DNA of 64,000 nucleotides, from NCBI RefSeq assembly GCF_049723235.1, contig NZ_JBNARB010000002.1, positions 62,001 to 126,000 on the forward strand. The letters are read 5' to 3'. Positions 26,254 through 34,571 of this stretch are shown piece by piece (the stretch's first letter is position 1; each line of letters begins with the position of its first letter). The notes under the pieces are model-generated. The model worked only from the letters and a program-made list of their open reading frames with translations. It had not been told where the DNA came from and did no database searches. This DNA comes from Thermovenabulum sp049723235 (GTDB lineage: Bacteria > Bacillota > Thermosediminibacteria > Thermosediminibacterales > Thermosediminibacteraceae). The position numbers and the translations under genes were made by a program.

Positions 26254-26809
26254 TTTGTCCGGTATTTCTTACCGCATCCCTTAGAGCCCTGCCGAAAGCC
26301 TTAAAAATTGCTTCAACTATGTGATGATCATTACTGCCGTAAAGTTTTGCGATATGAAGGGTTACCTTTGCACTGCCGGAAAAAGCCCTGAAAAACTCCT
26401 GCACGTTTTCCAAACTCATTTCTCCTATTTTTTCCCTGTTAAACTTTATATCAAAATTTAAAAAGGGTCTTCCCGAAATATCCAAAGAAAATAACACTAA
26501 AGCATCATCCATAGGCAGCAAGGTATATCCATACCGGTTTATTCCCCTTTTATCCTCAAGGGCTTTAAAAACCGCTTTACCAAGAGCAATACCCACATCT
26601 TCTACGGTATGATGGTCATCTACCCTCAAGTCTCCTTTTACCTCAACGGTTAAATCAAATTTCCCGTGGAGGGCAAACTGATGGAGCATGTGGTCGAAAA
26701 ACCCTATGCCGGTATCCGCTTTACAACTTCCTCTCCCATCTAAATTCAGGAAAATCCTTATATCTGTCTCACCGGTCTTTCTTCTTAATTTTACAATTCT
26801 ATTATTCAT
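26222..26809 (-). CDS. hisB: Imidazoleglycerol-phosphate dehydratase
   Basis: A 195-residue monofunctional HisB that removes water from IGP. Manganese-binding repeats GFFDHMLHQFALHG, DDHHTVEDVGIALG and GSNDHHIVEAIFKAFG are present. It overlaps hisC by four bases (ATGA), typical of translational coupling. There is no fused phosphatase domain, as in most Firmicutes, so histidinol-phosphate phosphatase must be encoded elsewhere; no HisJ/HisN is seen in the operon. Confidence 0.97.
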   Translation of the reverse strand: MNNRIVKLRRKTGETDIRIFLNLDGRGSCKADTGIGFFDHMLHQFALHGKFDLTVEVKGDLRVDDHHTVEDVGIALGKAVFKALEDKRGINRYGYTLLPMDDALVLFSLDISGRPFLNFDIKFNREKIGEMSLENVQEFFRAFSGSAKVTLHIAKLYGSNDHHIVEAIFKAFGRALRDAVRNTGQNGIPSSKGVL

Positions 26810-27870
26810 TTTCTATCTCTCCATTCTTCCAGGGCCTTTAAAAGCTCTTTGTTTTGCCCCTCAGTTCCAACGGTTATGCGTAAAAGACCGCTACCATCCT
26901 TAAAACCACTCTCAAAGGGAAAATACCTCACGGCAATACCCTTTGACCCTAAAAATTTCTGGAGATCCTCCAGCCCCTTTCCTACCAATGAGACAAAATT
27001 TCCATAGCCATCAATAACTTCAAATTTCAGGTCCCTGATTTTCCTTTTTAATTTTTCTCTTTCTTCAATCGTTTTTTGAATATTTTGCTTTACCCTGTCA
27101 AAATTCCTTAATACCTCTATTGCGGTTACCTGAGTAAAATAGCTTACATTATAAGGAGGTTTGACTCTATGCAAATAATCAATAATATTTTCCGAAGAAA
27201 CCGCATAACCGCACCGTATTCCCGCAAATCCCATTTTCGAAAAAGTCTTTAATACAATCAGGTTTTCATGTTTTTCCACCAGATCCACATAATCCCAGGG
27301 AGAAAACTCCGAATACGCCGCATCCACAACAAGAAGCTTACCTTTTATACCTTCAGCAATTCGAGATATATCCTTTCGGTTAATAAGAATCCCGGTAGGA
27401 TTATTGGGAGTATCTAAAAATACCGCCTTTACCCGGCTATCCCGGGCCTTATTTATTATTTCGTCTGTATCTATCTGCCAGTTTGCACCAAAGGGAACCG
27501 GTAAAACCTCAATATCCAGGAGTCCGGCGGTGATCCTGTACATTACAAAAGAAGGCGATAAAATTAATATGGCTTCGCCTTTTTCGCATACCGCCTGCAT
27601 TATTATCTGAATGAGCTGGTCGGAACCGTTGCCAACTATAAAGTTTTTCTTTTGCAAGCCGTAAAATTTCCCCAGCTCCTCCCTTAAGGCGTCCGAATTA
27701 TTCTCAGGATAAAAACGGATATTATCCATGTTTTCCATCAAAGCTTTTCGAATTTGTTCTTTTAATTTTTCATCCAGGGGAAATTGATTCTCATTGGCAT
27801 CTAATTTAATCGACCAATTGTCTTCCTTTACTTCGTAATTTTTGTAGCTTTCTAATTTATTCCTGAACAT
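26806..27870 (-). CDS. hisC: Histidinol-phosphate aminotransferase
   Basis: A PLP-dependent class I/II aminotransferase of 354 residues. KLDANENQFPL opens the family, DTPNNPTGILI is the cofactor/substrate motif, and LKTFSKMGFAGIRCGYA contains the PLP lysine. Its start overlaps hisD by 14 bases. In these organisms HisC may also serve aromatic amino acid transamination. Confidence 0.96.
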   Translation of the reverse strand: MFRNKLESYKNYEVKEDNWSIKLDANENQFPLDEKLKEQIRKALMENMDNIRFYPENNSDALREELGKFYGLQKKNFIVGNGSDQLIQIIMQAVCEKGEAILILSPSFVMYRITAGLLDIEVLPVPFGANWQIDTDEIINKARDSRVKAVFLDTPNNPTGILINRKDISRIAEGIKGKLLVVDAAYSEFSPWDYVDLVEKHENLIVLKTFSKMGFAGIRCGYAVSSENIIDYLHRVKPPYNVSYFTQVTAIEVLRNFDRVKQNIQKTIEEREKLKRKIRDLKFEVIDGYGNFVSLVGKGLEDLQKFLGSKGIAVRYFPFESGFKDGSGLLRITVGTEGQNKELLKALEEWRDRK

Positions 27871-29173
27871 CTTCCATCCTCACTTTCAGGGAATTTGCAT
27901 GTAAATAAAGTCCCTCCCGCTCTGCAATTTTAATTGCATAGTCAGCATACAGCCTGAAGCTTTCCATTGAGTATTCCACTACATTGATCCTTTTCACAAA
28001 ATCATATACTCCAAGGGGAGAGAAAAACCTGGAAGTCTGATTGGTGGGCAGGACATGATTTGTTCCTGCAATATAATCCCCGATGGGTTCGGGAGAAAAT
28101 TTGCCCAGAAAGACCGTCCCGGCATTTTTTACATCATTTAAAAGCTCACCGCTATTCTTTGCTATTATTTCCAAATGTTCCGGTGCAATTAAATTAGATA
28201 TTTTCACCGCTTCTTTAAGGTTTTCAGCAATAATAATCAAGCCGTATTCATCGATAGACTTTTTCGCAATTGTTATGTTATTTTTATAAATACCTTCATT
28301 TTGCTCCAGAAAATTTTTTAAACACCTTAAAACTCCGAAAGCCAGGTGTTCCGAATCGGTAATCAATACTGCCATGGCATTTTCATCGTGTTCCGCCTGG
28401 GAAAGCAGGTCATAGGCTACATATCTTTCATCCGCCGTTTCATCGGCAATCACCACAATTTCACTGGGTCCTGCTATTAGATCCACATCCACCTCACCGT
28501 AAACCTGCTTTTTGGCACAGGCAACGTAAATATTCCCCGGGCCAACAATTTTATCTACTTTTGGTATCGTTTGTGTCCCAAACGCAAAAGCCGCTACAGC
28601 CTGGGCTCCACCGATTTTAAAAATCTTATTTATCCCGCAGACCTTGGCAGCCGCAAGGATATAAGGACTAATTTGTTTATCCTTCCCGGGTGGTGAGGTC
28701 ATGTAAATTTTTTCCACTCCCGCTACTTTTGCAGGTATTGCGTTCATCAATACGGTGGAAGGATACGCAGCCTTGCCCCCGGGCACGTAAACGCCCACAC
28801 TTTCCAGAGGTAATACCCGCTGTCCCAATTTACTACCTTCCTTGATATAAAACCAGGATTCCTGTTTTTGCTTTTCATGAAATTCCAGGATATTTTCATA
28901 GGCTTTATGTAAAGCTTCCAAAAAATCCTTTTCTACCGATTGATAGGCCTTTTCTATTTCCTCATCCCTTACTTCTAATTCTTCCTTATTAAAAAAAACG
29001 CCATCCAATTCTTTCGTCAGCTCAATAAGAGCTTCATCCCCTTTTTCTTTTACTTTTTCTATAATTTCTTTCACCCTTTTTTCTACACCGGTCAATTCTC
29101 CCGGGGACCTTTTTTTAATGATTTTTATGAGTTCTTTTTCAAAATCACGACCTTGGGCAAACAATACCTTCAA
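27857..29173 (-). CDS. hisD: Histidinol dehydrogenase
   Basis: A 438-residue zinc enzyme that oxidises histidinol to histidine with two NAD. GGAQAVAAFAFGTQTIPKVD, IVGPGNIYVACAKK, LIAGPSEIVVIADETA, QAEHDENA and APEHLEI cover the zinc and catalytic sites. It overlaps hisG by 29 bases. The length is normal for the family. Confidence 0.97.
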   Translation of the reverse strand: MKVLFAQGRDFEKELIKIIKKRSPGELTGVEKRVKEIIEKVKEKGDEALIELTKELDGVFFNKEELEVRDEEIEKAYQSVEKDFLEALHKAYENILEFHEKQKQESWFYIKEGSKLGQRVLPLESVGVYVPGGKAAYPSTVLMNAIPAKVAGVEKIYMTSPPGKDKQISPYILAAAKVCGINKIFKIGGAQAVAAFAFGTQTIPKVDKIVGPGNIYVACAKKQVYGEVDVDLIAGPSEIVVIADETADERYVAYDLLSQAEHDENAMAVLITDSEHLAFGVLRCLKNFLEQNEGIYKNNITIAKKSIDEYGLIIIAENLKEAVKISNLIAPEHLEIIAKNSGELLNDVKNAGTVFLGKFSPEPIGDYIAGTNHVLPTNQTSRFFSPLGVYDFVKRINVVEYSMESFRLYADYAIKIAEREGLYLHANSLKVRMEDVQE

Positions 29174-29801
29174 GTTCCAGCCCCCTTTCTATTCTTCCGA
29201 CTATTTCGTTTATTAAATCCTTCTTCATTTTAAGACTTGCCCGATTTATAATAAGCCTTGCACTTATATCAAACAATTTTTCATATACTTCAAGGCCGTT
29301 TTCCTTTAACGTTCTCCCGGTTTCCACCACATCGACTATTCCATCCGCAAGCCCAAGCAAAGGTGCAAGCTCTACCGAGCCGTTAAGCCTTATCACCTTA
29401 AGGTTTTGATGGTTTATTTTTTCAAAATACTCCCTTGTTACTTCCGGGTATTTTGTCGCAATGACCTTATCCTTTTTTTTTATAAACTCTTCTTTCTTTC
29501 CTTTTATACCCGCCAAAGCAAGAAAACAGCGCCCAATACCCATGTCCAGAATCTCAAAAATATTTACATTTTTCTCCATGATGACATCCTTCCCCACCAC
29601 TCCCATATCCGCCGCTCCGTATTCCACATAGGTGGGAACATCAAAAGGTTTTACCAGGATTATCCTTAAATTATTTACTTCGTCTATAAAAATTAACTTC
29701 CTTGAATCTTCTTCCATTTTTATGTTTAGAAGACCGCACTTTTCAAAAAAATTCACCGTTTCCTGCGCCAATCTCCCTTTTGGAAGTGCAATTGTAATCA
29801 T
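29145..29801 (-). CDS. hisG: ATP phosphoribosyltransferase, short form
   Basis: First committed enzyme, condensing ATP and PRPP. At 218 residues it is the short HisG, which lacks the C-terminal regulatory domain and needs HisZ. ALPKGRLAQETVNFF, YGAADMGVVGKDV and GIVDVVETGRTLKENGLE (PRPP loop) are visible. It lies 11 bases after hisZ, its regulatory partner. Confidence 0.97.
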   Translation of the reverse strand: MITIALPKGRLAQETVNFFEKCGLLNIKMEEDSRKLIFIDEVNNLRIILVKPFDVPTYVEYGAADMGVVGKDVIMEKNVNIFEILDMGIGRCFLALAGIKGKKEEFIKKKDKVIATKYPEVTREYFEKINHQNLKVIRLNGSVELAPLLGLADGIVDVVETGRTLKENGLEVYEKLFDISARLIINRASLKMKKDLINEIVGRIERGLELEGIVCPRS

Positions 29802-29812
29802 TTTCTCACCCG

Positions 29813-30958
29813 CTATAGAAAAATTATTTCATCGCCTTTAAAATAATATATTTTTTCGGCTCCCAGTTTTTTTGCTCTTTTTAAGCTATCTTCGGGTTTT
29901 TCCGGAAAGCTTTGAAAATAAGTTTTATCGTTAATAAATCGGGTAAAATTGAAGGCTTTTTTAAAACCTTCCTCGTCATAACCGATGTAAACTTTATAGC
30001 CTTCCTTGAAACCCCCTGCTTTTTCCAGAATCCTCTCCAAACCCGCTGCAAAACCCACCGCATAAAGGTTTCGGTTAAATTTTAAAAACAGTGAATCATA
30101 TCTTCCTCCGCTGAGGACGGGATATCCCAGGCCTTCAATGTATCCGGTAAAGATAATACCCGTATAATAATCCATATGCTTGAGCATCCCCAAATCCAAG
30201 GATATGTAATCTTCGTAGCCCATGGATATCAGCCTCTCGTAAATAAAATTTAATCGTTCTAAGCTTTTTTTTGAGATTTCATTTCTGGCATATTCCTTTG
30301 CTTTTTTCAATACTTCCCCTTTTCCGTAAAGCCTGGTAATTTTTCTGAAATCGTCTATAACCGAATTTTTTATGTTTTTGTCGCTGAGAAAATTTTCAAT
30401 TCCTATGTAATCCTTTTTATCTATCAGCTTGCACAGAATTTCAGAGGATTCCTCATCAAATCCATAATCGAAGGTAATTCCTTTAAAAAAATTTACCTCT
30501 CCGACATCCACGGTAAAACTTTTAAAGCCAAGCTCTAAAAGGGTTTCTACCGCCAGCGCTATTACCTCTATGTCTGCAAACGGATCATCTTTTCCCATAA
30601 TATTTTCAATCCCTATCTGGTGAAATTCCCTGTAATCCCCGGCATTTTCGGTAATATACCGGAATACCTTCCCAAAATAATAAAATTTTATAAAATCCCG
30701 TCCCTCATCATTGATCCTTGCCGCCATCTCCGCTGCCGACAGGGTATACTCCGTCCTCAAGGTCAATACCCTGCCGTCGTAATCCACCACTTTAAAGGAA
30801 TTGTTTTTATCCTTGTAATAAAGGTCTTCGTAGTCTAAAAAAACCGATGGTTCAACCGGTTCATAACCGAAACTCCCGTAAAGTTTACCAATTTTTTCTC
30901 TAACCTTTTCTAAAAAAATACTGCCCGGCGGGCAGTAATCCGTAAATTTTTTACCCAT
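29813..30958 (-). CDS. hisZ: ATP phosphoribosyltransferase regulatory subunit (HisRS paralogue)
   Basis: A 381-residue class II synthetase-like protein lacking the anticodon-binding role of HisRS. LRTEYTLSAAEMAA (motif 2-like region), FKVVDYDGRVLTLR and YPVLSGGRYDSL are present. It forms a complex with short HisG and conveys histidine feedback inhibition. First gene of the his operon, with a promoter at 31026-31054. Confidence 0.93.
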   Translation of the reverse strand: MGKKFTDYCPPGSIFLEKVREKIGKLYGSFGYEPVEPSVFLDYEDLYYKDKNNSFKVVDYDGRVLTLRTEYTLSAAEMAARINDEGRDFIKFYYFGKVFRYITENAGDYREFHQIGIENIMGKDDPFADIEVIALAVETLLELGFKSFTVDVGEVNFFKGITFDYGFDEESSEILCKLIDKKDYIGIENFLSDKNIKNSVIDDFRKITRLYGKGEVLKKAKEYARNEISKKSLERLNFIYERLISMGYEDYISLDLGMLKHMDYYTGIIFTGYIEGLGYPVLSGGRYDSLFLKFNRNLYAVGFAAGLERILEKAGGFKEGYKVYIGYDEEGFKKAFNFTRFINDKTYFQSFPEKPEDSLKRAKKLGAEKIYYFKGDEIIFL

Positions 30959-31025
30959 TTATATGCAACCCCGCTATTTTATAAATTTTTACTTCTTTAA
31001 TACATTAAATAGTTAATTTGATAAT

Positions 31026-31054
31026 ATTATAAATTATATGCGGAATTTTGGCAA
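31026..31054 (-). promoter_or_regulatory. SigA-type promoter of the histidine operon
   Basis: TTGCCA (31049-31054), 17-base spacer, TATAAT (31026-31031) on the minus strand, about 70 bases before hisZ. No T-box or leader peptide is seen in the short leader. Confidence 0.75.
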
Positions 31055-31076
31055 GTATAAAATATTAAAAATAAAA

Positions 31077-31097
31077 AAACGCGGAAAATCCGCGTTT
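31077..31097. terminator. Terminator after the SIMPL-domain gene
   Basis: AAACGCGGA-AAA-TCCGCGTTT with T7 on the minus strand; it overlaps the stop codon. Confidence 0.85.
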
Positions 31098-31887
31098 ACT
31101 TCAATGCAGCCTTATACACCATGTAGACGGTTGCCGTAACCTTCACGGGTTCCGGGTTTTGAGGCTGAGGCACATATCCTTCAGCCCTCTGAGCCATGTC
31201 ATAAGCTTTCATTACCGGGTAATAATAAGGATTGCCGAAATCCACCCTGACCTGTTCGGGTCTTATTAGCTTTGCCCCAAGACCGTCAGCGCTTATCTCT
31301 ATGGATTCCTTGGCCTGTCTAATCGCCTCGTTTATCGCCTGCTTTTTATACACCGATATGTTTTTTACCCCGTACTGAACGCTGTTCACGTAAACATTCT
31401 GAGTGTTGGAAGCCACCGCCAGGATGTCACCGACTTCTTTTACATCATTGGCTATGACTTTTAGCCCGCTTTCCACTACATATTTGATTACGTATTTTAC
31501 AGGCTTTTCGGGTGCGGGCGGGTAAATCTGCGAATTCGCTTCTCCCTGCATCGGCTGGACAATGGGTTCCTCCTCTTTTATCTGGTAATTGTAAAAATAC
31601 GTCGTTTTTACTTCCACCTTAAATCTTGAAAGAGCTCTTGTCAATTCCTGAACCCGCAAGGCGTTGTCCCTCTGGACGGTATCCCTGGAAAGGGATTCAT
31701 TTCTTACCGTAATGTAAATCTCGGCCATATCAGGGGGGACTTCTACCGTGCCGGTAGCGGTGGTTTCAATATTAAAATACTCGGCTGCCGGTTCATCCCC
31801 AAGGGCAGAAGATGATATAACAGGTGCCGCAAGGAGGATAATAAGGGCAAAAGACAGGAGTTTTAGAAATTTCAAATTGTTTTTCAT
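31096..31887 (-). CDS. Exported SIMPL-domain (DUF541) protein
   Basis: About 263 residues: signal peptide (FLKLLSFALIILLAAPVISSSA), then a SIMPL/DUF541 domain with ATGTVEVPPDMAEIYITV and AINEAIRQAKESIEISADGLG. Family members (e.g. YggE/BP26) are periplasmic or surface channel-like oligomers, with oxidative-stress roles proposed but weakly supported. ATG 31887 is favoured over 31902 because GAGGAGAGG lies properly upstream. A 23-base motif at 31917-31939 recurs before the SLH gene at 40361. Confidence 0.88.
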   Translation of the reverse strand: MKNNLKFLKLLSFALIILLAAPVISSSALGDEPAAEYFNIETTATGTVEVPPDMAEIYITVRNESLSRDTVQRDNALRVQELTRALSRFKVEVKTTYFYNYQIKEEEPIVQPMQGEANSQIYPPAPEKPVKYVIKYVVESGLKVIANDVKEVGDILAVASNTQNVYVNSVQYGVKNISVYKKQAINEAIRQAKESIEISADGLGAKLIRPEQVRVDFGNPYYYPVMKAYDMAQRAEGYVPQPQNPEPVKVTATVYMVYKAALK

Positions 31888-31916
31888 ATAACCTCTCCTC
31901 ATTTTTATTTTTTTCT

Positions 31917-31939
31917 TTACATTAAATAAATACGTAAAA
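31917..31939 (-). promoter_or_regulatory. Motif shared with the SLH gene upstream region (copy 1)
   Basis: Minus strand TTTTACGTATTTAT-TT-AATGTAA, ending about 29 bases before the ATG. It differs from the copy at 40394-40416 at two adjacent positions out of 23. Function unknown. Confidence 0.5.
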
Positions 31940-31968
31940 TTTTGCCTTGTTTTCGGGGTATTTTTAAA

Positions 31969-32280
31969 TTAATCCTTGCTTTTTTTACCCAGAATTTCCA
32001 TCCCATAGGAAATAAGGTCCTCAAATACCGACGTGTTTATCGAATAGTAGATGTTCTGACCCCTTCTTTCGTCTACCACCATCCCCGCCTGTTTTAATAC
32101 ATTCAGGTGGTGGGAAATGCTGGGCCATGAAATGTCAAAAAAGGAGGCTATTTCGCCGGCGGTCAAATCCCTTTCTTTGAGCAGGGAAAGAATCTTTCTT
32201 CTCACCGGATCGGAAAGTGCTTTAAAAATAATATTAAGATTCGTAACCTCTCCCTCCTTTATTTTCTTACTTTTGACCAT
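31969..32280 (-). CDS. ArsR-family repressor (SdpR-like)
   Basis: A 103-residue winged-helix repressor. ALSDPVRRKILSLLKERDLT and EIASFFDISWPSISHHLNVL form the helix-turn-helix; no metal-binding ELCVCDL motif is present. It overlaps sdpI by 14 bases. In Bacillus subtilis SdpI sequesters SdpR at the membrane when the toxin SdpC binds; a similar partner switch is likely here. Confidence 0.88.
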   Translation of the reverse strand: MVKSKKIKEGEVTNLNIIFKALSDPVRRKILSLLKERDLTAGEIASFFDISWPSISHHLNVLKQAGMVVDERRGQNIYYSINTSVFEDLISYGMEILGKKSKD

Positions 32281-32929
32281 AAAGCTTTTTGTAGATTATA
32301 TAAGAATAGACAAAACCGAAAATAGTCACGGAAAAAATAGAAATCATCCCCGTTATAAATGCCAGCGTTTCGTTCATTAATACGCTTAAAACCCATACGA
32401 AACCTGCAATTACCCATAACGGCCCGGATACCCGGTGGGTTTTGTTCCATACTTCTTCGCTGGCTAAGGTCCACGGGGTTTTTATACCGTAAGTATAATT
32501 GTGGCGGATCTTACCGAAGTAATTCCCGATGAAAATAAACATAATTCCTATTGCCACCCTTACTATTTTCCCGACTGGTAAAGAATATCCCAATCCAGCA
32601 AGAAGAGTGACCAAATAAAGTCCAAACATAAAGAGCACAAACACCACTTTAAAGCCCTGGTAAACTCCGGCAAATTTTTTATAGTTCTCCGACTTAGGGT
32701 CTATCCGGGGGACCACCATTAAGAGTAAATATATTCCCAGTGTAAAGGTAGGCATGAAAAGAATGTGAGATAATTTGCCGGTGTAGCCGTCAACCTCCCC
32801 CCGTATATTCCAGTGGGAAGGCACTCTCTCGGGGAGGTACGGGTAAAGTAAAAAACCTATTACATATAAAGATAAAATAAGTATCAAAAGAAGGGTATCG
32901 GTGTTAAACTTAAGACCCCTTTTTTCCAT
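32267..32929 (-). CDS. sdpI: SdpI-family immunity/signalling membrane protein
   Basis: A 220-residue membrane protein with about six helices. The N-terminal DUF1648 part has VPSHWNIRGEVDGYTGK and the C-terminal SdpI part has GNYFGKIRHNYTYGIKTPWT followed by WNKTHRVSG. In B. subtilis this family protects against the cannibalism toxin SdpC. No sdpABC toxin genes are visible, so it may defend against a foreign toxin. First gene of a two-gene operon; GGAGG lies upstream and an ArsR-type operator overlaps the promoter region. Confidence 0.9.
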   Translation of the reverse strand: MEKRGLKFNTDTLLLILILSLYVIGFLLYPYLPERVPSHWNIRGEVDGYTGKLSHILFMPTFTLGIYLLLMVVPRIDPKSENYKKFAGVYQGFKVVFVLFMFGLYLVTLLAGLGYSLPVGKIVRVAIGIMFIFIGNYFGKIRHNYTYGIKTPWTLASEEVWNKTHRVSGPLWVIAGFVWVLSVLMNETLAFITGMISIFSVTIFGFVYSYIIYKKLYGQK

Positions 32930-32948
32930 CGCAGGACAACCTCCTTAG

Positions 32949-32972
32949 ATATTTAGAAAAATTTCTAAATAT
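32949..32972. promoter_or_regulatory. Palindromic operator upstream of sdpI-arsR
   Basis: ATATTTAGAAA-AA-TTTCTAAATAT, an 11-base perfect inverted repeat between a TATAAT (32973-32978, minus strand) and the sdpI ribosome binding site. Position and symmetry fit an ArsR/SdpR operator with autorepression. Confidence 0.75.
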
Positions 32973-33081
32973 ATTATAACAAAAAACTAACCGAGAATAA
33001 ATACTTTTTAAAAATTATTAAAAATATAAGAGTGACAATCCTATTGAAATGATTACTAAAAACGGTACTGTAAAAAGATTA

Positions 33082-33939
33082 TTATATATTTTTGCCGCGA
33101 AAATAATAAAATAAATACTGCTGGACAAACCCTGCTTTATCTGCGAATTTTTTATGAGCAAAATCAATTATTTCTTTAATATTTTTTTGGCAGCCATTAA
33201 AATAAATTTCCTCAACCGCCCTTTTTATCCATACGTCCACCGGAAAGGAATCGTATTTTCTGTATGAAAAAAGCAGGATGCAGCTGGCGACCTTTATCCC
33301 GACCCCTGGAATTTTAACTAGCTCCTTTAACGCATCTTTTGAATCAAGTTTTTCTATTCTTTGAAGGTCCACTTCTTTGGACTTCACCATTTTAGCAGCT
33401 TTTATTATATATTTTCCGCGAAATCCGCACCGGGTGCAGCTTATTTCTTCCTCCGTCAAACTGCTCAAGGCATCGGGAGTGGGAAAGGCATAGTAAGTTT
33501 TACCTTTATAAATGATAGGGCTACCGTAATTTTCACATAGCCTTTCAATTACCCTCTTTATATTTGGTATGCTGTTATTGGCAGAAATTATAAAGGATAT
33601 CAAAGTTTCCCAGGGGTCCTGGTGAAGAATTCGATTCCCGCTCCCATCGGCTATGGCTTTTTTGAGCTCCGGATATTCCTCTGTCAGTTTTTCCTCCAGG
33701 GCATTGTAATCCCGGTTAAGGTCAAAATAATCCATTATAAATCTTATATCTTCTTCCTTTGATGAGCTGCCTTTGCTTACTTCCACCAAAAGCGTATTTT
33801 CAGAGTAATCAACCGCCAAAAACCTGTTTTTTACAATTCCTGTAAATCGTCCGTTTTCTTCTTTCCAGCGAAAAGCCTGCCCTCCATCCAGCACGGCTTT
33901 TAAATTAAACGGCCTTACATTTTCAAAAACGTAAAGCAT
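33082..33939 (-). CDS. 8-oxoguanine DNA glycosylase / AP lyase (OGG1-like, HhH-GPD)
   Basis: A 285-residue base-excision repair enzyme. An OGG N-terminal domain (~1-100) precedes the helix-hairpin-helix glycosylase domain: ILHQDPWETLISFIISANNSI, LVKIPGVGIKVASCILLFSY with the Schiff-base lysine, and FPVDVWIKRAV with the catalytic Asp. It should remove 8-oxoguanine and nick the backbone. Monocistronic between a terminator and the SdpI promoter. An AlkA-type 3-methyladenine specificity is less likely because of the lysine. Confidence 0.88.
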   Translation of the reverse strand: MLYVFENVRPFNLKAVLDGGQAFRWKEENGRFTGIVKNRFLAVDYSENTLLVEVSKGSSSKEEDIRFIMDYFDLNRDYNALEEKLTEEYPELKKAIADGSGNRILHQDPWETLISFIISANNSIPNIKRVIERLCENYGSPIIYKGKTYYAFPTPDALSSLTEEEISCTRCGFRGKYIIKAAKMVKSKEVDLQRIEKLDSKDALKELVKIPGVGIKVASCILLFSYRKYDSFPVDVWIKRAVEEIYFNGCQKNIKEIIDFAHKKFADKAGFVQQYLFYYFRGKNI

Positions 33940-33965
33940 ATTTCCTCCCCCAAAAAATATAAACC

Positions 33966-33984
33966 GCCCGGAAAAATTCCGGGC
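33966..33984 (-). terminator. Terminator after the nitroreductase gene
   Basis: GCCCGGAATTTTTCCGGGC on the minus strand, followed by GGTTTATATTTTTT. Confidence 0.7.
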
Positions 33985-33991
33985 TTTTAAT

Positions 33992-34489
33992 CTAATACCT
34001 TTCCCACTTTAATACTTCGGATAACGGCTTTTTGGCTGGGTTTGGATGTTCCTGGGAATAACCGAGGGGCACAAGGGATATAAGCTCGTATTTTTCAGGG
34101 ACGTTCAAAAGTTTTCTCACTTCCTCGCTGTAAGGCCTCTTATACCCGGCCACCCAGCAGGAATCTAAATCATGGGCTTTAGCTGCAAGTATTATATTTT
34201 CGGTGGCTGCAGAGCCATCTTCTACGTGGAAGGGGTTGTCCTTTTCGCAGAAAACCGCCACACAACAGGCGGCATCCTTTATAAATTCCCCCCAGGTGGC
34301 AAGCTCGGCTATTTTATTTTTAGTATCCTCCTGGGTTACTACTACAAACACCCAGGGCTGAAAGTTATTGGCAGTAGGGGCCAATCTGCCGCAGTCGATA
34401 ATTTCTTCCAGCACTTCCTTGGAAATGGGCTTTTTAAGAAATCTCCTGACACTCCTTCTCTCTCTCATTACCGTAATTGCATCCTTCAT
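33992..34489 (-). CDS. Nitroreductase-family FMN oxidoreductase
   Basis: A small nitroreductase of 165 residues. RERRSVRRFLKKPISKEVLE binds FMN phosphate, APTANNFQPWVFVVV is the second motif, and VPEKYELISLVPLGY the third. Members reduce quinones, nitro compounds or flavin, or act in cofactor metabolism; the substrate cannot be told. Monocistronic, flanked by terminators; AGGAGGCGG lies before the ATG. Confidence 0.88.
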   Translation of the reverse strand: MKDAITVMRERRSVRRFLKKPISKEVLEEIIDCGRLAPTANNFQPWVFVVVTQEDTKNKIAELATWGEFIKDAACCVAVFCEKDNPFHVEDGSAATENIILAAKAHDLDSCWVAGYKRPYSEEVRKLLNVPEKYELISLVPLGYSQEHPNPAKKPLSEVLKWERY

Positions 34490-34516
34490 TAAAACCGCCT
34501 CCTTGCTATATGTATT

Positions 34517-34553
34517 TTGCCCGCCCTTTATATTCTACAAAAGGGGCGGGCAA
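34517..34553 (-). terminator. Terminator after ileS
   Basis: Minus strand TTGCCCGCCCCTTTT...AAAGGGCGGGCAA, followed by AATAC. Strong GC stem with flanking A/T tracts. Confidence 0.78.
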
Positions 34554-34571
34554 TTTTCAAGTTTTCTTAAT

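Noticed and set aside
31026..31054. Histidine-responsive T-box or leader peptide before hisZ
   Set aside because: The leader is only ~70 bases with no T-box sequence or run of His codons.
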